A stretch of DNA of 64,000 nucleotides from Rhizobium sp. P38BS-XIX (lineage in GTDB: Bacteria > Pseudomonadota > Alphaproteobacteria > Rhizobiales > Rhizobiaceae): contig NZ_JABAIJ010000001.1 of NCBI RefSeq assembly GCF_012641435.1, positions 372,001-436,000 on the forward strand. Direction: 5' to 3'. Below, piece by piece: positions 45,246 through 53,467 of the stretch. Every line of letters starts with the position of its first letter. Positions within the stretch are counted from its first letter, which is position 1. The translations under genes and the position numbers were made by a program. The notes beneath the pieces were generated by a model. The model was not told where the DNA came from. It did no database searches and worked only from the letters and a program-made list of their open reading frames with translations.

Positions 45246-46397
45246 TCACTGCTGGAGCGTGACGGTCTCGATGCGCTTGCCGACGAACCGCAGTGCGACC
45301 TGGCCCTGAATGAGCTGCAGAGCCGTCTCGCCGAAGAGATCACGGCGCCAGCCGGTCATGGCAGCCACATCGGCCTTCTCACCCTCGGCTGCGATCTTGT
45401 CCAGATCGTCGCTATTGGCGATCACCTTCGGGGCGACGCCATGCTTTTCGGCGATGAGCTTCAGAAGCACTTTCAGCAGCTCCGAAGCCGCTGCAGTACC
45501 TTCCGGAGCCTGCTGATGACGCGGCGGATGCGGCATCTCGGACTTCGGCAAGGCGAGAGCTGTGTTGATCGCTTCGATCACTGCCGTGCCGGCGGCCGAC
45601 CGCTCCCAGCCTTTTGGAATGGTGCGCAGACGGGCAAGCGCTTCGCTATCCTTCGGTTGCTGCTGGGCGATCTCATAGATTGCGTCATCCTTCAGCACGC
45701 GCGCGCGCGGCACGTTGCGGGCGCGCGCCTCGCGCTCCCGCCAGGCCGCGACATATTTCAGGACGGCCAATTCCTGCGGCTTGCGCAGCCGCATCTTCAG
45801 CCGCTGCCAGGCATCGTCTGGGTGCAGGTCGTAGGTTTCGCGCGCTTCGAGGATTGCCATTTCCTCTTGCAGCCATGAGGCGCGGCCTTCGCGCTTCAGC
45901 TGCTCGCTGAGGGAGAGATACACGTCGCGCAGATGGGTGACATCGGCCAGAGCATAATCCAGCTGCTTTTCGGAAAGCGGACGCCGGCTCCAGTCGGTAA
46001 ATCGCGAGGACTTGTCGATATGGACGTTCTTGGTCCGGCTGACGAGCTGATCATACGAGACCGAATCGCCGAAGCCGCAGACCATTGCCGCAACCTGCGT
46101 ATCGAAGATCGGATGCGGAATGAGATTGCCGCGATGAAAAATGATTTCGATGTCCTGGCGCGCGGCATGGAATACCTTCAGCACCGACGGGTTTGCCATC
46201 AGTTCGAAGAACGGCGCAAGATCCAGTCCCTTGGCGAGCGGATCCACCAGCACCTCGGTCGTGGGGCTTGCCATCTGTATCAAACACAGCTCCGGCCAGA
46301 AGGTCGTTTCTCGCAGGAATTCCGTATCGATGGTAATGAATTCCGACTTGGCCAGCTCTTGGCAGGCCGCCTCCAATTGGGCGGTAGTTTCGATCAT
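45246..46397 (-). CDS. rnd: Ribonuclease D
   Basis: 383 residues from the ATG at 46397, which gives MIETTAQLEAACQELAKSEFITIDTEFLRE, the family N-terminus; the frame continues to 46475 but adds lysine-rich sequence. RNase D trims the 3' ends of tRNA and other small RNAs. DEDD exonuclease residues are in FITIDTEF (D, E), HAARQDIEI (D in Exo II), and the Exo III Y...D region LDYALADVTHLRDVY. An HRDC domain follows (LAVLKYVAAWREREARARNVPR), then a C-terminal second HRDC-like segment. Length agrees with the alphaproteobacterial form. The ribosome-binding site is weak. Confidence 0.93.
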   Translation of the reverse strand: MIETTAQLEAACQELAKSEFITIDTEFLRETTFWPELCLIQMASPTTEVLVDPLAKGLDLAPFFELMANPSVLKVFHAARQDIEIIFHRGNLIPHPIFDTQVAAMVCGFGDSVSYDQLVSRTKNVHIDKSSRFTDWSRRPLSEKQLDYALADVTHLRDVYLSLSEQLKREGRASWLQEEMAILEARETYDLHPDDAWQRLKMRLRKPQELAVLKYVAAWREREARARNVPRARVLKDDAIYEIAQQQPKDSEALARLRTIPKGWERSAAGTAVIEAINTALALPKSEMPHPPRHQQAPEGTAAASELLKVLLKLIAEKHGVAPKVIANSDDLDKIAAEGEKADVAAMTGWRRDLFGETALQLIQGQVALRFVGKRIETVTLQQ

Positions 46398-46562
46398 ATC
46401 AACACATTCAACGGTAAAATACTTCTTTAACTTCCTTCTCCTTTCAGCCCGATATGTCAATACTTTCGCGGGCAAAGCCTTTGTCGCATTTCGCTTTTAG
46501 CTGAAATTATCGGAAGGTGAGGCGGGTTCGGACACAGTTCCACGTCTTATCGCGATGACCAC

Positions 46563-47954
46563 TCAGGTTACACGCACGTAGCTCGTCATGCCGGTCTTCT
46601 GGTGCTCGATGATATGGCAATGCAGCAGCCAGTCGCCCGGATTGTCGGCAACGAAGGCCAGCTGCACCTTCTCGTCCGGCTGGATCAGATAGGTATCGGA
46701 CACGAAGGGCTGCACCTGCCGCGTCGAGGAGGACAGCACGGTGAAGCTCATCCCGTGCAGGTGGATGGGGTGGCTGTGTGGTGTGACGTTTTCCATGTCG
46801 ATGACATAGCTCTTGCCCAGCTTGAGCTCGGCGAGCGGCGCTGTCGGATCGGGTGTGTCGCCCGGCCACGGCACCTTGTTGATGGCCCAGAAGCTGTAGC
46901 CGAGAGAGCCGCAGATACTGTTGTCGGCGGTGTTCTCGGCGGTCGAACTCAGGATGAGCGGAAGATGCGTTGCGGAACCGAGATCGGCTTTCTGCACGGG
47001 ATTGTCCTCAAGCGGCGCCAAATCACGCACATCGCGCTTCAGCGAGGCTCCGACCGCCCGCAAGGTCGCCAGCACCTTTGGATTCGTGCCCTTGATATCC
47101 TCGAGCTTGATGACCGCGCCTTCGCTATCAGGCATGCGCACGGCAAGCTCCAGCCGTTGACCGGGCCCGAGTTGCAGAAGATCGAGCGGAAAGCGCTGCG
47201 GTACGGGATTGCCGTCGATCGCAATAACGGTCGCCTCGGCGCCGTCCATGCGGAAAGAATAGATGCGCGTGACGTCGGTGATGGCGACGCGCAGCCGCAC
47301 GAGGCCGCCCGAAGGGGCATCATATTGCGGCTCCTGCTGCCAGTTGGCAGTCCGCACCGTGCCGTAGGTGCCGGATTTCGCTGCATCGCGTGGGCGGAAC
47401 TGTTCGATAAACTGACCGTCGCCACCCAGACGCCAGTCGCGAAGATTGAGCACGACTTCCGAATCGAACGTCGGATCCTTGGGGTTTTCGACGACGATGA
47501 CCCCGGTCATGCCGTGACCCATCTGCTCCAGCGTGTTGCAATGCGGGTGATACCAGAACGTACCGGCATCGAGCGGCGTGAAGGCATAGTCGAAATGATC
47601 GCCGGTATAGACATAAGGCTGGGTGAGGAATGGCACGCCGTCCATGTTGTTGGGTAGCCGGATGCCATGCCAATGAATGGTCGTCGGATCATCGATGCCG
47701 TTGATGAGCCGGGCTGCAAAAGCCTCTCCCTTTTTCATGCGTACGACCGGCGGCATGCCATCATCGCCATAGGTGAGCACGCTCTTGGTCTTGCCGCCAT
47801 TGGTGAGGCTGGCCTCGATCTTTGCCGTCTTGAGCACGCGCGGCTCTGCTGCCGCCGCGCTGCCCGCGAATTTGCCTGCGATGCCGAGGCCTACGCCATA
47901 GGCGCCGGCTACGGCTGAAGCTTTGAGCAGATTGCGGCGGGTGAGGATCGGCAT
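46563..47954 (-). CDS. Multicopper oxidase with Tat signal
   Basis: 463 residues from the ATG at 47954, which has GGAG seven bases upstream; a second ATG at 47960 is too close to that site. The Tat signal TRRNLLKASAVAG begins at residue 5. Copper sites are complete: HWHG (94-97), HPH (136-138), HSHPIHLHG in the C-terminal third, and HCHIIEH (445-451) with Met456 as type 1 axial ligand. Three cupredoxin domains are expected. The family oxidises Cu(I), phenols or other substrates with O2; CueO-like copper detoxification is the closest idea, but the Met-rich insert of CueO is missing. Divergent from aspS. Confidence 0.9.
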   Translation of the reverse strand: MPILTRRNLLKASAVAGAYGVGLGIAGKFAGSAAAAEPRVLKTAKIEASLTNGGKTKSVLTYGDDGMPPVVRMKKGEAFAARLINGIDDPTTIHWHGIRLPNNMDGVPFLTQPYVYTGDHFDYAFTPLDAGTFWYHPHCNTLEQMGHGMTGVIVVENPKDPTFDSEVVLNLRDWRLGGDGQFIEQFRPRDAAKSGTYGTVRTANWQQEPQYDAPSGGLVRLRVAITDVTRIYSFRMDGAEATVIAIDGNPVPQRFPLDLLQLGPGQRLELAVRMPDSEGAVIKLEDIKGTNPKVLATLRAVGASLKRDVRDLAPLEDNPVQKADLGSATHLPLILSSTAENTADNSICGSLGYSFWAINKVPWPGDTPDPTAPLAELKLGKSYVIDMENVTPHSHPIHLHGMSFTVLSSSTRQVQPFVSDTYLIQPDEKVQLAFVADNPGDWLLHCHIIEHQKTGMTSYVRVT

Positions 47955-48220
47955 GGCCATGCTCCGGGGGCGAGGATCTATCGATGTCTGTTTAAAGTTG
48001 ACCTCGATGTTCAGCAATAGCATTCCAGTAGCCAAACTGCCGCAGCGGCTACTTGCGGATGCTGTCATGAGTGGCAACGGAAGCAGCTTTAAGTCGACTT
48101 CCGGCGTTCGAGCCTTGACAAATCGGGCGTGCCATGCGCTTTTCCGCCCGATTTTCTCGTCGGCGGGCGAGGGGTTTGCATGTCGTTGCGCCACCGCCCG
48201 CCAAGCCCAGGATATATACT
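47955..48220. other. Divergent intergenic region, multicopper oxidase / aspS
   Basis: 266 bases separate the two starts. Promoters for both should lie here. No copper-response (CueR-type) dyad, T-box or other leader was seen. Frames that run into this region from either gene were judged not to be coding. Confidence 0.4.
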
Positions 48221-50011
48221 ATGCATCGCTATCGCAGCCACACATGCGCCGCCCTGCGCAAGTCCGACGTCGGTTCGACCGTCCGCATCTCCGGCTGGGT
48301 TCATCGCGTCCGAGATCATGGCGGCCTGCTGTTCATCGACCTGCGCGATCACTACGGCATCACCCAGGTGGTCGCCGACCCTGATTCTCCGGCCTTTAAG
48401 CTCGCGGAAGCGGTTCGCGGCGAATGGGTGATCCGTATCGATGGTCTGGTCAAGGCCCGTACGGAAGACACCGTCAACAAGAACATGTCGACCGGCGAGA
48501 TCGAGCTTTACGCGCAGGAGATCGAAGTGCTCTCCGCCGCCAAGGAGCTGCCGCTGCCCGTCTTCGGCGAGCCGGACTATCCGGAAGACGTTCGCCTGAA
48601 GTATCGCTTCCTTGATCTGCGCCGCGAAACGCTGCATCGGAACATCGTCAAGCGCACGCAGGTCATCTCCTCGATGCGCCGCCACATGGGCGATGTCGGT
48701 TTCACCGAATACACGACCCCGATCCTGACGGCCTCGTCGCCGGAAGGCGCGCGCGACTTCCTCGTGCCGAGCCGTATCCACCCCGGTACCTTCTACGCGC
48801 TGCCGCAGGCACCGCAGCAGTACAAGCAGCTGCTGATGGTCGCCGGTTTCGACCGCTACTTCCAGATCGCACCTTGCTTCCGCGATGAAGATCCGCGTGC
48901 CGACCGTCTGCCGGGCGAATTCTACCAGCTCGACCTCGAAATGAGCTTCGTGACGCAGGAAGACGTCTGGAACACGATGGGTCCGCTGATGACCCAGGTG
49001 TTCGAGGAGTTTGCCGAAGGCAAGCCGGTCACCAGGGAATGGCCGCGTATCCCCTATGACGTTGCCATCCGCAAGTATGGCTCCGACAAGCCGGACCTGC
49101 GTAACCCGATCGTCATGGAAGCGGTGACCGAGCATTTCGCCGGCTCCGGCTTCAAGGTATTTGCCAACATGATCGCCTCCAACCCGAAGGTCGAAGTCTG
49201 GGCAATCCCGGCCAAGACCGGCGGCTCGCGCGCCTTCTGCGATCGCATGAACGCGTGGGCGCAGAGCCAGGGTCAGCCGGGCCTCGGCTACATCTTCTGG
49301 CGCAAGGAAGGCGAGAAGCTCGAGGGCGCAGGCCCGCTTGCCAAGAACATCGGCGAAGAGCGCACGGATGCGATCCGCACCCAGCTCGGCCTCGATGACG
49401 GCGATGCCTGCTTCTTCGTCGCCGGCGATCCCTCAAAATTCTACAAGTTTGCCGGCGAAGCCCGCACCAGGGCCGGCGAAGAGCTGAACCTGGTCGATCG
49501 CGACCGTTTCGAGCTGTGCTGGATCGTTGACTTCCCGTTCTTCGAATGGAGCGAGGAAGAGAAGAAGGTCGATTTCGCTCACAACCCGTTCTCGATGCCG
49601 CAGGGCGGCATTGAGGCGCTGCAGAACCAGGATCCGCTCACGATCAAGGCGTTCCAGTACGACGCCGTCTGCAACGGCTTCGAAATCGCTTCGGGCTCGA
49701 TCCGTAACCAGTCGCCGGAGACCATGGTCGCTGCCTTCGAAAAGGTCGGTCTCAGCCAGACCGACGTCGAAGAGCGTTTTGGCGGTCTCTACCGTGCCTT
49801 CCAGTATGGCGCACCGCCGCACGGCGGCGCTGCCTTCGGTATCGACCGCATTGTCATGCTGCTTGTCGGCGCCAAGAACCTGCGCGAGATCTCGCTGTTC
49901 CCGATGAACCAGCAGGCGCAGGATTTGCTGATGGGCGCTCCCTCGGTCGCAACGCCGACGCAGCTGCGCGAACTGGCGATCCGTCCGGTGCCACCGGTCA
50001 AGAAGGACTGA
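48221..50011 (+). CDS. aspS: Aspartyl-tRNA synthetase
   Basis: 596 residues from the ATG at 48221 ([18 protein letters not shown]), the usual bacterial size. The N-terminal OB fold ([23 protein letters not shown]) reads the anticodon; class II motifs are motif 2 [24 protein letters not shown] and motif 3 [20 protein letters not shown] insertion domain sits between them. In many alphaproteobacteria AspRS charges both tRNA-Asp and tRNA-Asn with help from GatCAB; the sequence here does not decide this. The frame opens upstream at 48134, but the ATG at 48221 fits the family. A strong terminator follows. Confidence 0.97.
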   Translation: MHRYRSHTCAALRKSDVGSTVRISGWVHRVRDHGGLLFIDLRDHYGITQVVADPDSPAFKLAEAVRGEWVIRIDGLVKARTEDTVNKNMSTGEIELYAQEIEVLSAAKELPLPVFGEPDYPEDVRLKYRFLDLRRETLHRNIVKRTQVISSMRRHMGDVGFTEYTTPILTASSPEGARDFLVPSRIHPGTFYALPQAPQQYKQLLMVAGFDRYFQIAPCFRDEDPRADRLPGEFYQLDLEMSFVTQEDVWNTMGPLMTQVFEEFAEGKPVTREWPRIPYDVAIRKYGSDKPDLRNPIVMEAVTEHFAGSGFKVFANMIASNPKVEVWAIPAKTGGSRAFCDRMNAWAQSQGQPGLGYIFWRKEGEKLEGAGPLAKNIGEERTDAIRTQLGLDDGDACFFVAGDPSKFYKFAGEARTRAGEELNLVDRDRFELCWIVDFPFFEWSEEEKKVDFAHNPFSMPQGGIEALQNQDPLTIKAFQYDAVCNGFEIASGSIRNQSPETMVAAFEKVGLSQTDVEERFGGLYRAFQYGAPPHGGAAFGIDRIVMLLVGAKNLREISLFPMNQQAQDLLMGAPSVATPTQLRELAIRPVPPVKKD

Positions 50012-50036
50012 GGCTCTTACAAGCCTGCTGAAATGC

Positions 50037-50068
50037 AAAACCCGGCGACCGAAATCGCCGGGTTTTTT
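50037..50068. terminator. Bidirectional terminator after aspS
   Basis: AAAACCCGGCGA (50037-50048) and TCGCCGGGTTTT (50055-50066) pair around CCGAAA, with T run to 50068 on the plus strand and a matching run on the minus strand. It serves aspS and the convergent beta-lactamase-like gene. Confidence 0.92.
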
Positions 50069-50083
50069 ATGCTTCGAGGGAAC

Positions 50084-51253
50084 CTAGATTGCCGCGTAGA
50101 TCGCGTCGCGCAGGTCGATGGTGAACTGGCCCCACATGCCTTCGAGGGTCGTATTTGTCAGCGCCACGACCGTCAGCTTTTTCTCCGGATCGACGAACCA
50201 GCTGTGGCCGTAGACGCCGCCCCACTTGATTGTGCCCGCCGAGAAGGGAGCTTGCGCGGCGACGGGATCGGTCACGACCGACCAGCCGTAGCCAAAGCCG
50301 AAGCCGGCCTGCAGCGGTTGCATATGGCCGCCCGCCTGGTCGGTCATCATCGTCTTCACCGTATCGGCGGAGAGAAGTGGCGCGCCGCCCTTGCGCACCG
50401 TTTCCAGAATGGCGAGCACGTCGCTTGCCGTGCCGGCCATGCCTGCGCCGCCGGAGTGGTAGGAGGTGGGGTCGAATATCCTGTCGGGCGCGAAGCGGAT
50501 CGTTCCGTCAAGGATTGGCACGAGGGCTTCGTCTTCCATTCGTTGCGGCTCCCCTGTGCCGTTCACATAGGCTGCGGCAAGCCGGTTGCGATCGCGAACG
50601 GAGAAGGCCGTGTCGGAAAGGCCGAGCGGTTTCATGATGAGATCGGCAACAGCGCTGCCGAGATCGCCGCCGGTCTCTTTTTCGATAATGGCGCCGATCA
50701 CGTCCATTGCCAGCGAATAGTGCCAGCCTTCGCCCGGCGCAAAGACGAGGGGAGCGCTGGCGATACGCTTGAGGTTGTCGGCAATCGACCGGCCGGGCGT
50801 GTCGAGGCCATCGGATACGCCGGCGCGATGATAGGGGCCGTCGGGCGCTTCGGCGAAAGTGTAGACCAATCCCGCAGTGTGCGTGAGAAGATGATGAATG
50901 CGGATATCGGCTTCGCCTCCATCCGGCAGTCGCGGTCGGAAATCCGGAAGCCATTTGGTGATCGGATCGTCAAGCCCGATGCGATCCTGTTCGACAAGCC
51001 GCATAGCGGCGATGGTCACGATCGGCTTGGTGATGGAGGCAAGCCGGAAGATCGCATCTTCCTGCATTGCCACATCGTTCTCCCGATCGGCAAGGCCGGC
51101 GGCGCGCTGATAGACCAGCTTCCCATCCTTGGCGATCAGGACAACCGTGCCGACCAGTCTCTTATCCGTCAGAGCAGCTTCAATTGCAGCGTCGACGCCT
51201 TCAGCAAGGCTGCCGTCGCTTGGGCGCATGGCATTTTCCAGGGGAAGACTCAT
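50084..51253 (-). CDS. Serine hydrolase of the beta-lactamase/class C penicillin-binding family
   Basis: 389 residues. The SxxK catalytic motif is SITK in FRLASITKPIVTIAAM, the second motif is probably the YxN-like tyrosine in GWHYSLAMDVIGAII, and a HxG-like KTG substitute is expected near WGGVYGHSWFVDP. No signal peptide is visible, so it is cytoplasmic or poorly predicted. The family holds esterases, peptidases and class C beta-lactamases; the lack of a signal argues against antibiotic resistance. AGAAGG lies nine bases upstream of the ATG. Divergent from a TetR regulator with dyads between them, so it may be the regulated target. Confidence 0.85.
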   Translation of the reverse strand: MSLPLENAMRPSDGSLAEGVDAAIEAALTDKRLVGTVVLIAKDGKLVYQRAAGLADRENDVAMQEDAIFRLASITKPIVTIAAMRLVEQDRIGLDDPITKWLPDFRPRLPDGGEADIRIHHLLTHTAGLVYTFAEAPDGPYHRAGVSDGLDTPGRSIADNLKRIASAPLVFAPGEGWHYSLAMDVIGAIIEKETGGDLGSAVADLIMKPLGLSDTAFSVRDRNRLAAAYVNGTGEPQRMEDEALVPILDGTIRFAPDRIFDPTSYHSGGAGMAGTASDVLAILETVRKGGAPLLSADTVKTMMTDQAGGHMQPLQAGFGFGYGWSVVTDPVAAQAPFSAGTIKWGGVYGHSWFVDPEKKLTVVALTNTTLEGMWGQFTIDLRDAIYAAI

Positions 51254-51276
51254 GGGACAAAACCTTCTATAATCAC

Positions 51277-51308
51277 AATGATCATTCCTGAATAAACCAG
51301 ATCAGGAA
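51277..51308. promoter_or_regulatory. Two dyads between the beta-lactamase-like gene and the TetR gene
   Basis: AATGATCATT (51277-51286) is a perfect ten-base palindrome. It overlaps a larger inverted repeat with arms TTCCTGA (51285-51291) and TCAGGAA (51302-51308) around ten bases. They occupy a 66-base region between the two divergent starts. TetR dimers often bind such symmetric sites to control themselves and the neighbour. Confidence 0.55.
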
Positions 51309-51319
51309 ATAATTCTAGA

Positions 51320-51982
51320 GTGACCATTGTGAAAAATACGCAAGACACCGAAAATTCTTCCCCGCGCAAGCGTGGACGGCCGCCGGCCTTTGATCGTGAG
51401 ACGGTTCTCGCCTCGGCGCGGGATACGTTCTGGAAGCACGGCTATGATGGCTCGTCCATCGCGGATCTTACGGCTGCGATGGGGATTACGCCGCAGAGTC
51501 TCTATGCAGCCTTCGGCTCCAAGGCGGATCTTTATCGGGAAACGCTGGACCAATATCGGCGCATGCCTCGCCCGGTGGCCGGCAATCCGTTGATGGACAA
51601 GGTGGATACGGTGACGGCATTCGAGGGCTTTCTGACGAATTCGGCGGGAATCTTCACCGCGCCGGAACATCCGAAAGGCTGCATGATTTCGACGGCTGTG
51701 CTGAACTGCGCCGAAGAGAACGAGCCGATTGCCCACTACGTCGCCTCTATGCGCCTGCAGACGCTCGCTGCCTTCGTCTCGCGCATAGAACGCGGCATTT
51801 CGGAAGGCGACATGCGGCCGGATACGAATGCAGCGTCTCTCGCCCGCTTTCTTGGGGCGATCGTACAGGGCATGTCCGTTCAGGCTCGCGACGGTGCGAC
51901 GACGGACGAGCTGCTCGCCATGATCGATCACGCTCTGAGCGAACTCGGGAAATATCAACTTCCAAATGCCGCCCGGCTTTGA
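51320..51982 (+). CDS. TetR/AcrR family transcriptional regulator
   Basis: 220 residues starting with GTG at 51320; a second GTG three codons on is the alternative, and AGGAAA lies upstream. The N-terminal DNA-binding part is RKRGRPPAFDRETVLASARDTFWKHGYDGSSIADLTAAMGITPQSLYAAFGSKADLYRETL, the classic TetR helix-turn-helix. The C-terminal domain is of the YcdC/AefR-like kind (CMISTAVLNCAEEN). It usually represses neighbouring genes until a small ligand binds. The likely target is the divergent serine hydrolase gene. Confidence 0.92.
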   Translation: MTIVKNTQDTENSSPRKRGRPPAFDRETVLASARDTFWKHGYDGSSIADLTAAMGITPQSLYAAFGSKADLYRETLDQYRRMPRPVAGNPLMDKVDTVTAFEGFLTNSAGIFTAPEHPKGCMISTAVLNCAEENEPIAHYVASMRLQTLAAFVSRIERGISEGDMRPDTNAASLARFLGAIVQGMSVQARDGATTDELLAMIDHALSELGKYQLPNAARL

Positions 51983-51990
51983 CGGCAAAG

Positions 51991-52022
51991 AAAAACCCGG
52001 CGACCAAGATCGCCGGGTTTTT
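51991..52022. terminator. Bidirectional terminator after the TetR gene
   Basis: Arms CCCGGCGA (51996-52003) and TCGCCGGG (52010-52017), extended by A and T runs, enclose CCAAGA. It closely matches the terminator at 50037-50068 and separates two convergent genes. Confidence 0.92.
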
Positions 52023-52045
52023 CAATTGTCTTGACGAATGACCGA

Positions 52046-53236
52046 TCAGTCGTTCGAGGAAACCGTCAGACCGATGACCTGCGGGATCGTCTGCGGAGCG
52101 CCCATGGCAGCGCCGATGATCATCGGAACCGGAACCGGCTTGCCCGGAGCAGCCGTCACCGTCATGCTCTTCGGATTGTCGAGGTAGGTGTTGACGGCCG
52201 TGGAAACGGCGTTCTGCAGTTCCGGAATGTTGAGCTGCGCCATCATCATCGGCGTCATGGCCTTCAGCGTGTCAGCCAGCTGCTTGCCGGTCACACCCTG
52301 CTGCTTGCCGGCGAAATCCAGCGCGCGAGCCGTGATCGACGCGTCGTCGAAACGGATCTTGGCGCTGTTGAACGTCAGCTGCTGCATGAGGCCGAGCATG
52401 GCGAGGCCGGCCGACTGCTGGGCTTCCTGCTGGTTCGGGTTCGAACGAACCGTCTTCAGCGCATCCTGCAGCGACTTTGCGAAGGCAGGCGTGTAGCCCG
52501 AGATGCTGAAAGCGAGGTCAAGCTTGCCGATATCCTTGAAATCGAAGGAGTATTCGGTGATGTCGATCTTGCCGGGCCCGATTTCCCAGCTGCCCTTCAT
52601 CGCAACGGTGCCGTCGATCTGCTGCAGCTTGAGCGCGTCGATCGCTTCCTTCGCCTTCGGATCGTCAACCTTGCTGAGGTCGCCCTTGATGCCGTTGACC
52701 TTCGCGTCGAAGTCGATGCCGGAATTGTCGCTGCGCTTGCTCATGGTCGCATCGGCGCCCTCGATCGAGAACACTTCGGCGTCATCCTTGCTGACGGAGA
52801 TTGCACCCGCATGGGCGCTCTTGTAATAGAGCAACGAGCTGAGATCGCCCTTCGTCGCGTCGGCTGGAATTTCAACGCCATTGAGCTTCAGGTCGGTGGC
52901 GGAGATGGCTGCACCATCCTTGTTGAAATCGACATCGGCGAAATCGACCTCTTCGATCGTGTAGCCGCCGTCCTTTTCCTCGACGCCGTTCATGGTGATT
53001 TCGCCGAGCGGAATGTCGTTTTCCATACCGGCGGCCTTCAAGGTCGCGTTCTTGAGCGTTACCGTGTCGCCGTCGATATCGATGCCTTCGGCGGCGATCG
53101 AAGCGCCACCCTGCTGGCCATAGACGTCGTTGAGCTTCTTCAGGAGGTCATTGCCGTCAAGCGCGAAGGCCGAGCTGGCGAAAGACAGGATGGCAGCGCT
53201 GCAGAGCATCAGCCGCGTGGTCCGGTAGAAAGTCAT
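52046..53236 (-). CDS. Secreted hypothetical protein
   Basis: 396 residues. A signal peptide covers about residues 1-25 (LMLCSAAILSFASSAFA) and GAGGAAA lies seven bases before the ATG. The mature protein shows a repeating pattern of short beta segments (DIDGDTVTLKNATLKAAGMEN, ISATDLKLNGVEIP, ITEYSFDFKDIGKLDLAFSISG), like large periplasmic proteins of unknown fold, and ends in a hydrophilic VSSND. It has no cysteine in the mature part and no known domain that I recognise. Probably periplasmic. An antisense frame of similar length on the plus strand (52031-53263) is a composition artefact. It is divergent from parC. Confidence 0.85.
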   Translation of the reverse strand: MTFYRTTRLMLCSAAILSFASSAFALDGNDLLKKLNDVYGQQGGASIAAEGIDIDGDTVTLKNATLKAAGMENDIPLGEITMNGVEEKDGGYTIEEVDFADVDFNKDGAAISATDLKLNGVEIPADATKGDLSSLLYYKSAHAGAISVSKDDAEVFSIEGADATMSKRSDNSGIDFDAKVNGIKGDLSKVDDPKAKEAIDALKLQQIDGTVAMKGSWEIGPGKIDITEYSFDFKDIGKLDLAFSISGYTPAFAKSLQDALKTVRSNPNQQEAQQSAGLAMLGLMQQLTFNSAKIRFDDASITARALDFAGKQQGVTGKQLADTLKAMTPMMMAQLNIPELQNAVSTAVNTYLDNPKSMTVTAAPGKPVPVPMIIGAAMGAPQTIPQVIGLTVSSND

Positions 53237-53467
53237 AATGGCGTTTCCTCATTAAGCCGGTAGTATGGGCGGGGACGTACAGATTGAGCGTGTACTGCGC
53301 TGACTTATATTGATCTTTCTGCAAAAATCCAATGACATTGAGTGTAGCGAGCAAGTGCAGCAAAAATGTATCGGTTGCATCATCTCTATACACGCGAAAC
53401 GCCTTCATCCACAGGTGCTTTCGACCGTTTTCTTGCTCGAAAACGTCATCTCCGATAGTCAGGAAGC
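53237..53467. other. Divergent intergenic region, hypothetical / parC
   Basis: 231 bases, more AT-rich than the flanking genes around 53290-53380, with promoters expected in both directions. I found no strong dyad. The parC ribosome-binding site AGGAAG is just before 53468. Confidence 0.4.

Noticed and set aside
50084..51253. Antibiotic-resistance beta-lactamase
   Set aside because: No signal peptide is visible and the motif pattern fits the broad serine hydrolase family; resistance cannot be claimed.
52031..53263. A 410-codon frame on the plus strand opposite the hypothetical gene at 52046-53236
   Set aside because: The protein is rich in Arg, His and Leu with no family pattern. The minus-strand gene has a signal peptide and a ribosome-binding site.
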